Source of the DNA: Candidatus Woesearchaeota archaeon
GTDB taxonomy: Archaea > Nanobdellota > Nanobdellia > Woesearchaeales > J091
Direction: 5' to 3'
Length of the DNA stretch: 8,632 bases
NCBI GenBank assembly: GCA_003695045.1
Contig: RFJB01000048.1
Span: forward strand, 1-8,632
A program made the position numbers and the translations under genes. This document shows positions 1-7,928 of the stretch, piece by piece. Each line of letters starts with the position of its first letter. Position 1 is the stretch's first letter. The notes beneath the pieces are model-generated. The model was not told where the DNA came from. It ran no database searches and worked only from the letters and a program-made list of their open reading frames with translations.

Positions 1-1
1 T

Positions 2-493
2 GACATCTCCTTCAGGAAGCTTCTCAAGGTAAAAGGCATTGTCTTGATAGAACCCGTTTACAAGAATCCCTTTGAGCAGCTCAAACTTGGAAGAGGCACT
101 GAACATCTTGCCGAAGCTCTGGCAGATTTCTTCAGCAGGCATGTTAGAAGCCACAGGTGCATAGAAACAGACATGAACCGGATTGGAAAGAACCGCCTCT
201 CTTACATTATTTCCAGCTTTATTACCATGCCGCTGAGCATAGAGGTTGAATGCATAAGCAACATGTCAAAATACGACTGGAAAAAGGCGGTTAAGGAGAT
301 AAAAGTTCCCGTCAGGATTATCGCAGGAGAGAAGGATGAGTTTGCAAAGGTTGGTTCTCTTGGCGAGCTGATTGCAGGCCTTAAAAACTGCAGTTTGAAG
401 ATTGTCAGAAACGGCAGGCACACCATGATTGTTGAAGAAACCGGAAAGGTCGGCAAACTTGTGGAGGAAGCTGTGGAAGAGATTATCTCTTGA
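2..493 (+). CDS. Alpha/beta-hydrolase fold protein, C-terminal part (5' end outside window)
   Basis: The reading frame is open to the left edge, so only the last 163 residues are visible. The visible part begins just before a hydrophobic strand (VKGIVLIEPVY) of the kind that follows the nucleophile elbow in alpha/beta hydrolases. A helical, cap-like stretch comes next (about residues 25-95 of the visible part). Then comes a strand ending in the acid motif IAGEKDEF, with the putative catalytic Asp at visible residue 112, and finally GRHTMI, with the putative catalytic His at residue 140. The nucleophile Ser lies outside the window. The spacing of Asp and His fits the fold, but the substrate cannot be told: esterase, lipase or acyl-transfer enzymes are all possible. 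The TTG at 44 is unlikely to be the true start because the fold continues upstream of it. The TGA stop at 491-493 overlaps the 3' end of the convergent gatE gene. Confidence 0.75.
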   Translation, partial: DISFRKLLKVKGIVLIEPVYKNPFEQLKLGRGTEHLAEALADFFSRHVRSHRCIETDMNRIGKNRLSYIISSFITMPLSIEVECISNMSKYDWKKAVKEIKVPVRIIAGEKDEFAKVGSLGELIAGLKNCSLKIVRNGRHTMIVEETGKVGKLVEEAVEEIIS

Positions 494-1904
494 GATTCTT
501 CTGTATCAACTGCATGACCTTTTTGCCGTCTGCTTTTCCTTTGAGCTGCGCCATTGCCTTTCCCATCAGCGCTCCTATTGGCGCACCCCTGTTCTCTTCC
601 AGCACTTTTTGGACAATCCGTTCAACCTCTTCATCAGAGAGGAGAAAGTATTTGTCAAAAATGTATTTTCCGTTCTGAGCGTATTCTTCAAGAATTGGTA
701 TGATTGCATCCTTTGATATTTTTCCCTCATTAAGAACTGACAAAAGCTCTTTTGTTTCTTCCCAGCGAATATCTTTCTTGAACTTCCGCCTGACTTCCGT
801 TAAGGAGGATGTTATCGTTGTAGCAATGATCTTCGGGTCAGCATTGGAAAACTCTTTGACCAAATCGTCAAAGGGTATGTCTTTTTTGACAAGCATCTTT
901 GCCGTATCAGCAGGAATGCCGTAGTTTTTCTGCCACTCCTCCGCTTTTTCATCCAGAAGCTTGTGCTGTTTTATTGAACTTGTATCCGGTTTTATAGTTG
1001 GAACGTCCGTTTCGGGGTACATTCTGTCAGCCCCGGGCATCGGCCTCAGGAAGGATGTTGTAAAGTCCGGCTCTGCTTTCCTGACCTCTGAGGAAACCTT
1101 TTTCCCCTGGTTTATTATAGCCAACTGCCTTTTGATTTCATTTCTGATTACTTTCGGAATGCTCTTCAAGTCCTGAAAACCCTTTATTTCTATTCTTGCG
1201 CCGCCCTTTATTGAAAGATTGACATCCTGCCTGATTGTTCCTATTCCGCGCTTTACCTTGCCCGTGCTTCTCAGAATCATGCCTATCTTTGCCGCCGCCT
1301 CTTCCGCTTCTTCCGGAGATGTTATATCGGGGTCGGTTGCTATTTCTATAAGAGGGATTCCCAGGCGGGAGAGGTTGTAAATGTCGTATTCTTCCGTCCT
1401 CTTTATCACCTGGCATGCCTCTTCCTCGAGGCATACTGTTGGAATACCTATCTTTTTGCCTTGCACTTCAATCCAGCCATTAAGCCCTATGAGGGCTGTC
1501 CTCTGAAATCCGGAAGTGTTGGACCCGTCAACAACCGTCTTCCTCATGAATTGTATTTCGTCAACTATTTCGCAGTTGAGCATCTTGGCAACTTCGAGTG
1601 CTGTCTGAAGCGCTTCCTCGTTCACGCTGTGCGGCGGCTCTTCGTCAAGCTCGACAAGGCACGTGGTGTCATGGTAGCCGTGATATATGAAGTATTTGTC
1701 CTTTTTTGCCTCGTGTTCCGCGGCGGCATCTATCTTTCCCGTTTCTCCTGCAGACGCCCGCAGACGCCTGAGCGCCTGAAAGTGCGGCTTGTCTTTTCTG
1801 ATTATGGAAGGGCAGCTGCAGAAGAGCTTTTTTCCTTCCAGCTGCTGGTGTATTTCTATGCCGCACCTGAATCCGAGTTTTTCATAATCAAATTCTTCCG
1901 CCAT
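483..1904 (-). CDS. gatE: Glutamyl-tRNA(Gln) amidotransferase subunit E, short form
   Basis: GatE is the tRNA-binding and amidotransfer subunit of archaeal GatDE. It phosphorylates Glu-tRNA(Gln) and amidates it with ammonia supplied by GatD, giving Gln-tRNA(Gln). The 473-residue product shows the GatB/GatE cradle (about 1-260), with CGIEIHQQL (14-22), KLFCSCPS (26-33), YNLSRLGIPLIEIATDPD (176-193) and GIGTIRQDVN (220-229). GatE-type rather than GatB-type sequence follows in FLRPMPGADRMYPETDVP (285-302). A helical domain (about 315-420) and a YqeY-like tail (about 420-473, with GALMGKAMAQLKGKADGKK) complete it. GatE is usually about 620-630 residues because an AspRS-like (GAD) insertion lies between the cradle and the RPLPG-type motif. 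Here residue 262 runs almost directly into VRKAEPDFTT (274-283), so that insertion seems absent, with no frame disruption. The ATG lies 8 bp after the gatD stop, pointing to coupled expression. The stop overlaps the convergent hydrolase gene. Confidence 0.95.
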   Translation of the reverse strand: MAEEFDYEKLGFRCGIEIHQQLEGKKLFCSCPSIIRKDKPHFQALRRLRASAGETGKIDAAAEHEAKKDKYFIYHGYHDTTCLVELDEEPPHSVNEEALQTALEVAKMLNCEIVDEIQFMRKTVVDGSNTSGFQRTALIGLNGWIEVQGKKIGIPTVCLEEEACQVIKRTEEYDIYNLSRLGIPLIEIATDPDITSPEEAEEAAAKIGMILRSTGKVKRGIGTIRQDVNLSIKGGARIEIKGFQDLKSIPKVIRNEIKRQLAIINQGKKVSSEVRKAEPDFTTSFLRPMPGADRMYPETDVPTIKPDTSSIKQHKLLDEKAEEWQKNYGIPADTAKMLVKKDIPFDDLVKEFSNADPKIIATTITSSLTEVRRKFKKDIRWEETKELLSVLNEGKISKDAIIPILEEYAQNGKYIFDKYFLLSDEEVERIVQKVLEENRGAPIGALMGKAMAQLKGKADGKKVMQLIQKNLKR

Positions 1905-1912
1905 TTTAATTC

Positions 1913-3235
1913 TCAGTTGAGATACATGCTTTCTGTTAATCTGTCGCTTATTTCCCCTTTAAGGTTCTTCTCCATCAGCAGGGCTGCCTCCTCTTTTGAA
2001 TAGTTTGAGAGAAGCCATGCAAGCTTGACAAATGCTGTTTCAGGAGTCATGTCTGAAAGGTGACCCAAAACTCCCATTTCTCTTAACTCTCTCTGCGGAG
2101 AGTAAACTGTGAGCGATACCCTCCCGTATATTGTCTGGGAAGCCATGAAGATTATGGTTCCGGAACTTATGAGTTCGAGGACTGCCTTCTTTATTTCCGC
2201 GTTTTCTCTGGAATGCTCGTCCATGTCGAAAGTTGGAATGTGCCCGAGTCCCGTCCCTTCAAGGATTAGTCCGTCAAATCCTTTGTATGCAAGAAACTGT
2301 TCCGCATACATGTTGGTGTGGCTCTTGATAATTCCTACTTTGATGTCGGGCTTGAAGGGTTTAAACTCAAGGGTTTTTCCCTTCTCTACGACGGGATAAT
2401 CAGACATCTTTTCAATCTTGTTTTCCCTGAAATTTACGCGCGCATACGGAAGGGCATTTATCGGCCTGAATGCATCTCTCCGTGAAGTGTGCATCTTTCT
2501 GCACTTTGTTGCTGGAAGGACATGGCAGTAGTCGTCAGAGGTCGACTCATGCATTACGACCGCTACGCCGGCAAAATCCGATTTTGACGCAAAGTAAACT
2601 GCGTTTATCAGGTTTAGCGCGGCATCAGATGAGCCCCTGTCAGAGCTTCTCTGCGCGCCTACAAGAAGAACGGGAATTGAAAGATTTTGAAGTGCAAATT
2701 CCAGAGCTGCTGCCGTGTAGTGAAGAGTGTCTGTGCCGTGAGTTATAATGATTGCATCTGCTCCTTTTTTTGCTTCTTCCAGTATTGCCTCGCCAAGGAT
2801 ATTGTAGTGGCCGAAGCGCATCATTTCTGATTGTATGTTGGCAACCAGGCGCGATTCAATGTTGGCAAATGATTTTACCTCTGGAAACAAACCGACGAGT
2901 TCTTCAGGAGAGAACTGGGCTATGACCCCGCCTGTTGAGTAGTCCACCTTGCTTGCTATTGTGCCTCCCGTGTGAAGTATGTGAACAGAGGGCAGCCCTT
3001 TCTTTTTCTTGACAACTGACTTCTCGGGTTTGGAACTTTTTTCTTTTTTTGGCTCAACAATCTCAAGCGATTCTATTGAGGACTTGCTTATCCCTACATT
3101 GTAGCCGTTGTCAAGTTTAAGAAAGAGGGCGTCAGCAGGTGATGGAAGCACTATCCCTGTATGAGCCCCCAATCTGGATTTAACCTTGACTTTTGAATAT
3201 TCAGGAACCTTTGAAACATCTATTTTCTGAGCCAT
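1913..3235 (-). CDS. gatD: Glutamyl-tRNA(Gln) amidotransferase subunit D (asparaginase-like)
   Basis: GatD is the glutaminase subunit that releases ammonia from Gln or Asn and passes it to GatE. Its 440 residues match the usual length of about 435. A small N-terminal beta-barrel domain (about 1-62, with LKLDNGYNVGIS) leads through a Lys/Glu/Ser-rich linker (63-80) into a type I asparaginase domain. The first catalytic motif is LHTGGTIAS, with Thr92 as the presumed nucleophile. The second is THGTDTLHYTA, with Thr168 and Asp169. A lysine in CRKMHTSRRDAF (Lys247) fits the fourth catalytic residue of the family. The C-terminal part includes LEGTGLGHIP and a helical end. The ATG at 3233-3235 opens directly on the barrel domain. 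No strong Shine-Dalgarno precedes it, but a TATA-like element (3273-3280) would place transcription start about 15 bp upstream of the ATG. The gene is followed after 8 bp by gatE, its obligate partner. Confidence 0.96.
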   Translation of the reverse strand: MAQKIDVSKVPEYSKVKVKSRLGAHTGIVLPSPADALFLKLDNGYNVGISKSSIESLEIVEPKKEKSSKPEKSVVKKKKGLPSVHILHTGGTIASKVDYSTGGVIAQFSPEELVGLFPEVKSFANIESRLVANIQSEMMRFGHYNILGEAILEEAKKGADAIIITHGTDTLHYTAAALEFALQNLSIPVLLVGAQRSSDRGSSDAALNLINAVYFASKSDFAGVAVVMHESTSDDYCHVLPATKCRKMHTSRRDAFRPINALPYARVNFRENKIEKMSDYPVVEKGKTLEFKPFKPDIKVGIIKSHTNMYAEQFLAYKGFDGLILEGTGLGHIPTFDMDEHSRENAEIKKAVLELISSGTIIFMASQTIYGRVSLTVYSPQRELREMGVLGHLSDMTPETAFVKLAWLLSNYSKEEAALLMEKNLKGEISDRLTESMYLN

Positions 3236-3272
3236 GACGAACCAACTGTTATGCTATAAGAAAATAATTCGC

Positions 3273-3280
3273 ATTTATAA
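3273..3280 (-). promoter_or_regulatory. TATA-like element upstream of gatD
   Basis: On the minus strand this reads TTATAAAT, close to the archaeal TATA box. It lies in an AT-rich 47-bp gap between the NIF3-family gene stop (3285) and the gatD ATG (3235). Initiation about 25 bp downstream, near 3250, would give a leader of about 15 nt. It may allow gatDE to be transcribed separately from the upstream cdc48-prs-nif3 genes. No experimental evidence can be seen here, and short AT-rich matches are common in such gaps. Confidence 0.45.
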
Positions 3281-3284
3281 TAGT

Positions 3285-4037
3285 TTACAAATCAGAGGGG
3301 TCATCTATAAAGTCGCATGCTATTTTGAACTTTTTGGATATTAGGTCTTTAAGATTCAGGACGCCGAGAGTTTCAGTAGCGTAGTGCCCTGCAAAGACAA
3401 CATTCATGCCGAGGTCCTTTGCTTCTCCGTAAGCAGGATGCTTCGCTTCTCCGGTAACGAGGACATCAACTCCTGTTCTGGCTGCCTCTTCGAGAGCGAA
3501 TGAGCCGCTTCCGGAGACCACGGCTGCCGTCCTGACTTTTTCCTTTCCAAACGAAAAGACATTAATGTCAGCATCGAGTTTTGAGGAGAGTTTTAGAGCA
3601 AGAGATGTAAGGTATTCTGCTTTTGGAAAGCGCCCCTTCAGACCTATGGCCTGTCCGTTATAAGAACCGAATGCCGAGACATCCTTAAGACCAAGAAGTT
3701 TTGCAAGAGCAGCGTTGTTTCCAAGTCTGGGATGTGCATCCAGCGGGAGGTGTGAGGCGTAAAGCGAGATTCCGTTTTTTATCAGGGCTCTGATGCGTTT
3801 TCCGAGCACGCCTGTTATCGGCTTTTCTTTCCCCCATAAAAGTCCGTGATGAACTACAAGGAGCTGGCAGTTCCTTTTTGCTGCTTCGTTTATGACGTGC
3901 TCTGTGGCGTCAACAGCAAAGCAGACCTTCTTTACCTCCTCCGAGGATTCCACCTGAAGTCCGTTCAGCGAATAGTCGTCGAATTCTTCCGTCTTTAGCT
4001 GTTTGTCCAGGAATGAAACGATTTTGTGAAGATTCAT
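3285..4037 (-). CDS. NIF3/DUF34 family dinuclear-metal protein
   Basis: This is a 250-residue member of the NIF3 (COG0327, also annotated as 'GTP cyclohydrolase I type 2 / Nif3-like') family. These proteins bind two metal ions, and their physiological role is not settled. The metal-ligand motifs are all present: VVHHGLLWG (His63, His64), ASHLPLDAHP (Asp100) and AGHYATETLG (His218, Glu222). The conserved N-terminal LNGLQVES (24-31) and the VLVTGEAKH segment (192-200) also fit. The length equals the compact archaeal form without the extra middle domain of some bacterial members. An in-frame extension to 4193 exists but overlaps prs and is rich in Arg, Gln and Gly. The ATG at 4035-4037 is preferred because it opens on the conserved MNLHKIVSFLD start and has a GTGATT Shine-Dalgarno-like site just upstream. 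It lies 5 bp after the prs stop, so the two are probably co-transcribed. Confidence 0.9.
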   Translation of the reverse strand: MNLHKIVSFLDKQLKTEEFDDYSLNGLQVESSEEVKKVCFAVDATEHVINEAAKRNCQLLVVHHGLLWGKEKPITGVLGKRIRALIKNGISLYASHLPLDAHPRLGNNAALAKLLGLKDVSAFGSYNGQAIGLKGRFPKAEYLTSLALKLSSKLDADINVFSFGKEKVRTAAVVSGSGSFALEEAARTGVDVLVTGEAKHPAYGEAKDLGMNVVFAGHYATETLGVLNLKDLISKKFKIACDFIDDPSDL

Positions 4038-4042
4038 TTGAA

Positions 4043-4927
4043 TCACAGGACTTTTTTGAGTTCTTCCGCCAGTGTTCCGGAGAGGTCTATTCTGGAGTAG
4101 GGGGAAGGCACTGAATTGGTTGCCACAAGCCCCTTTATTCCCAGCTTCTTGAGTTTCTTGTCTGCATTGTCCGCCAGGATGGCGTGCACGCACATGCAGT
4201 ATATTTTCTTTGCTCCGTGTTTTTTTGCTTCCTTGACTGTTTCCATCATGGTGTGCCCTGAGCTGATAATGTCGTCCACCAGAACAACAGAGCTGTTCTT
4301 AAAGTCGACGTCTTCTTTTATTTTTATTCTGACTGAACGCGAGTTGTATCTTTTCTTTTTCAGGATTATTGCGTGAGAATTGATGTATTTTGCAACCGTC
4401 TTTGCCCACTGGTATGATTCCTCGTCAGGCCCTATTATGACAGGGTTCTCAAGGTTCTTTTTGATGTAATCCGCAATTAATCGGTTGGCAGAGATGTGCT
4501 TTACCCTGGTCCTGAAAAGCCCTCTGAGGGATTTTACCCTGTGAAGGTGCGGGTCCACAGTGAGAATGAAATCAAATACGTGAAACATCTTCCCGAGGAT
4601 TGCATTGGAAACGCACTCTCCGGGATGAAATCTTTTGTCCTGCCTCAGGTAGGGCATGTAAGGCGCTACAAGGAACACTTTTTTCGCTCCCAGATCCTTT
4701 GCTGTGTATGCTGCGAAAATAACCTCGACTATTTTGTCGTTGGGGTTTCTGAGCGACTCCACCAGAATGACTGTCTTGCCATCAACTTTTTTCGGATATC
4801 TTATTCTGAACTCGCCGTCGGGAAAATGGTCAACGACGAGCGATGCATACTCAGAACGGAGATGCCTTGCAATCTTTCTCCCGAGGTCTTGAGCAGCATA
4901 GCCCCCTATGACGATTGTGTCCGACAT
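4043..4927 (-). CDS. prs: Ribose-phosphate pyrophosphokinase (PRPP synthetase)
   Basis: This enzyme makes 5-phosphoribosyl 1-diphosphate from ribose 5-phosphate and ATP for purine, pyrimidine, histidine and related synthesis. The 294-residue product has the two-domain phosphoribosyltransferase layout. Visible motifs are the N-terminal VIGGYAAQDLGRKIA (6-20), the ATP-side loop PYMPYLRQDKRFHPGE (89-104), DPHLH (125-129), GPDEESYQWA (166-175), and the PRPP-binding loop VVLVDDIISSGHTM (214-227) with its two acidic residues. The length and the RQDKRFHPGE loop resemble other archaeal forms, which are shorter than bacterial Prs (about 310-320). The ATG at 4925-4927 is preceded by a GGGAG site about 9 nt upstream. 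The gene starts 29 bp after cdc48 ends and stops 5 bp before the NIF3-family gene. Confidence 0.95.
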   Translation of the reverse strand: MSDTIVIGGYAAQDLGRKIARHLRSEYASLVVDHFPDGEFRIRYPKKVDGKTVILVESLRNPNDKIVEVIFAAYTAKDLGAKKVFLVAPYMPYLRQDKRFHPGECVSNAILGKMFHVFDFILTVDPHLHRVKSLRGLFRTRVKHISANRLIADYIKKNLENPVIIGPDEESYQWAKTVAKYINSHAIILKKKRYNSRSVRIKIKEDVDFKNSSVVLVDDIISSGHTMMETVKEAKKHGAKKIYCMCVHAILADNADKKLKKLGIKGLVATNSVPSPYSRIDLSGTLAEELKKVL

Positions 4928-4956
4928 TTTTGCAACTCCCGAAGCAGGATCAGGTA

Positions 4957-7272
<2,316 letters not shown>

Positions 7273-7279
7273 TCAAATA

Positions 7280-7285
7280 CCCCCC
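7280..7285 (-). promoter_or_regulatory. Candidate ribosome binding site of cdc48
   Basis: The minus strand reads GGGGGGTATTTGA immediately before the cdc48 ATG, with the G run ending 7 nt upstream of it. GGTATT differs by one base from the archaeal GGTGAT consensus. The site supports the ATG at 7272, but a TATA-like element only about 14 bp further upstream would put the transcription start too close for this site to be transcribed. One of the two assignments may therefore be wrong. Confidence 0.4.
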
Positions 7286-7295
7286 GTTGACAAAA

Positions 7296-7303
7296 AAATA
7301 TAA
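7296..7303 (-). promoter_or_regulatory. TATA-like element upstream of cdc48
   Basis: The minus strand reads TTATATTT inside an AT-rich run that continues as TTTTG. Its centre lies about 27 bp from the cdc48 ATG, so initiation at the usual distance would give an essentially leaderless mRNA. The T-rich stretch could equally be the termination site of the upstream small gene, or both. Confidence 0.4.
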
Positions 7304-7311
7304 GGAGAAGT

Positions 7312-7333
7312 AACTGAGAAGAGATTCTCAGTT
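7312..7333. repeat. Perfect 9-bp inverted repeat between the small gene and cdc48
   Basis: AACTGAGAA (7312-7320) and TTCTCAGTT (7325-7333) are exact reverse complements separated by GAGA, giving a 9-bp stem with a 4-nt loop. On the minus strand the structure begins 1 bp after the TAA of the small gene (7335-7337), and a T-rich stretch follows 8 bp later (about 7303-7292), so it could end or stabilise that transcript. On the + strand it runs straight into TTTTATTT. It also sits 8 bp upstream of the cdc48 TATA-like element, where a DNA-binding regulator could act. The repeat itself is certain; its role is not. Confidence 0.75.
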
Positions 7334-7334
7334 T

Positions 7335-7766
7335 TTATTTCTTGCTTTTCTTTGATGTCGGTTTCAACTCGACTTTTGGAAGCGGTATTGGTGGCGGCAG
7401 CCCCACGTCCCTGCTCATTACGAGGGCCTGAACGCTGCACCTGTTTAGTATTGTGCTCATTATCTCCTTGGCAACATCAGGCATGACCTTCTGCGACTTG
7501 TCCCATTCCTCGAGGACCTTGTTTACCTTGTCAGCGTCGTGAAGGAATATAAGGCGGCCGTTTATTACCACCGACCCGATGTCCGGCGTGTAGGTTGACT
7601 TGTATTCAAATCCGAATCGGATGCCTGCCTTTGTTGTGTCTCCGAAGTTGATGTCCGCCTTTTCTGCAGATGTTATGGAGACGCCGTTGGAGATTGAAAT
7701 TTTTCCCCTTACTGGCTTTTTCGTCTGCGCTTGAAGATTCGTAAAACTGAAGCTTATAACAGCCAT
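7335..7766 (-). CDS. Small conserved-looking protein, possibly SecB-like
   Basis: I do not recognise this 143-residue protein with certainty. It has no signal peptide or membrane segment that I can see. About residues 18-78 alternate in a way that suggests a beta sheet (GKISISNGVSI, AGIRFGFEYKSTYTPDIG, SVVINGRLIFL). A helical stretch follows (about 79-119, with a single Trp88), then GLPPPIPLPKVELKP (122-136), and a Lys/Ser-rich tail (137-143). A sheet followed by a long helix and a proline-rich 'PP-hydrophobic-LPxV' end loosely resembles SecB chaperones (155 residues in E. coli, with a FPxLxLxPVNF-type end). That likeness is an inference from pattern only. The ATG at 7764-7766 is well supported by a GAGGTGAT Shine-Dalgarno 4 nt upstream and a TTTAAATA box further up. 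It precedes cdc48 on the same strand by 62 bp and is divergent from the deoxyhypusine synthase gene. Confidence 0.8.
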   Translation of the reverse strand: MAVISFSFTNLQAQTKKPVRGKISISNGVSITSAEKADINFGDTTKAGIRFGFEYKSTYTPDIGSVVINGRLIFLHDADKVNKVLEEWDKSQKVMPDVAKEIMSTILNRCSVQALVMSRDVGLPPPIPLPKVELKPTSKKSKK

Positions 7767-7770
7767 TCAA

Positions 7771-7778
7771 ATCACCTC
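7771..7778 (-). promoter_or_regulatory. Strong Shine-Dalgarno site of the small gene
   Basis: The minus strand reads GAGGTGAT, followed by TTGA and the ATG at 7766. It matches the archaeal anti-Shine-Dalgarno end of 16S rRNA (the consensus GGTGAT lies inside it). It fixes the start of the 143-residue protein and indicates that this gene is really translated. Confidence 0.8.
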
Positions 7779-7800
7779 GGAGAGCCCAAACATAAAACCT

Positions 7801-7808
7801 TATTTAAA
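7801..7808 (-). promoter_or_regulatory. TATA box of the small gene
   Basis: The minus strand reads TTTAAATA, a near-consensus archaeal TATA box. Initiation about 25 bp downstream falls near 7779, just ahead of the GAGGTGAT ribosome binding site. This gives a leader of roughly 13 nt that contains the whole Shine-Dalgarno. Box, start point and ribosome site agree well. Confidence 0.65.
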
Positions 7809-7852
7809 GCTTTTGATTGTCACTTCTCTGGAGGGGAACTGTGCCAACAGCG

Positions 7853-7880
7853 TTATAAAAGCGACATAGATTTATAAATA
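7853..7880 (+). promoter_or_regulatory. Tandem TATA-like elements upstream of deoxyhypusine synthase
   Basis: Two TATA-like elements lie 18-19 bp apart: TTATAAAA (7853-7860) and TTTATAAATA (7871-7880). The second is the better match. With initiation about 25 bp downstream, near 7901, it would give a leader of about 28 nt before the GTG at 7929. Bases 7870-7879 (ATTTATAAAT) form a 10-bp palindrome, so this box alone does not set direction. The first element may be a second promoter or chance in an AT-rich region. Confidence 0.55.
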
Positions 7881-7916
7881 AAGCGTCATTTCCGCACCGT
7901 ATCGGCTTAACAAATC

Positions 7917-7924
7917 AAGGGGAT
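7917..7924 (+). promoter_or_regulatory. Shine-Dalgarno-like site deciding the GTG start of dys
   Basis: AAGGGGAT lies 4 nt before the GTG at 7929 and is close to the archaeal GGTGAT consensus. A stop codon in the same frame at 7908-7910 leaves GTG 7929 as the only usual start upstream of the conserved KDFIWKKGMT segment. The next ATG, at 7965, would cut into it. Confidence 0.6.
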
Positions 7925-7928
7925 TAAA

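Noticed and set aside
44..46. TTG at 44 as the start of the hydrolase gene
   Set aside because: The frame is open to the window edge, and residues before the TTG form the strand expected in the middle of an alpha/beta hydrolase, so the gene starts outside the window.
483..1904. Assigning this gene as gatB because of its length near 475 residues
   Set aside because: The FLRPMPGADRMYPETDVP segment and the adjacent gatD gene are GatE features, and GatB-type Zn-site cysteines beyond CSC and the GatB SMRSKE-type segment are missing.
1461..2003. 180-codon + strand open frame across gatE and the gatD end
   Set aside because: It is antisense to two well-identified genes, shows no recognisable motif, and has no ribosome site or promoter of its own.
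4038..4193. In-frame N-terminal extension of the NIF3-family protein to an ATG at 4193
   Set aside because: It overlaps the prs coding end in another frame, is low in hydrophobic residues and rich in Arg, Gln and Gly, and the family's usual start MNLHKIVSFLD lies at 4037 with a ribosome-site match.
7839..7850. CTGT-GCCA-ACAG hairpin in the divergent promoter region
   Set aside because: The stem is only 4 bp and does not extend, so it is expected by chance.
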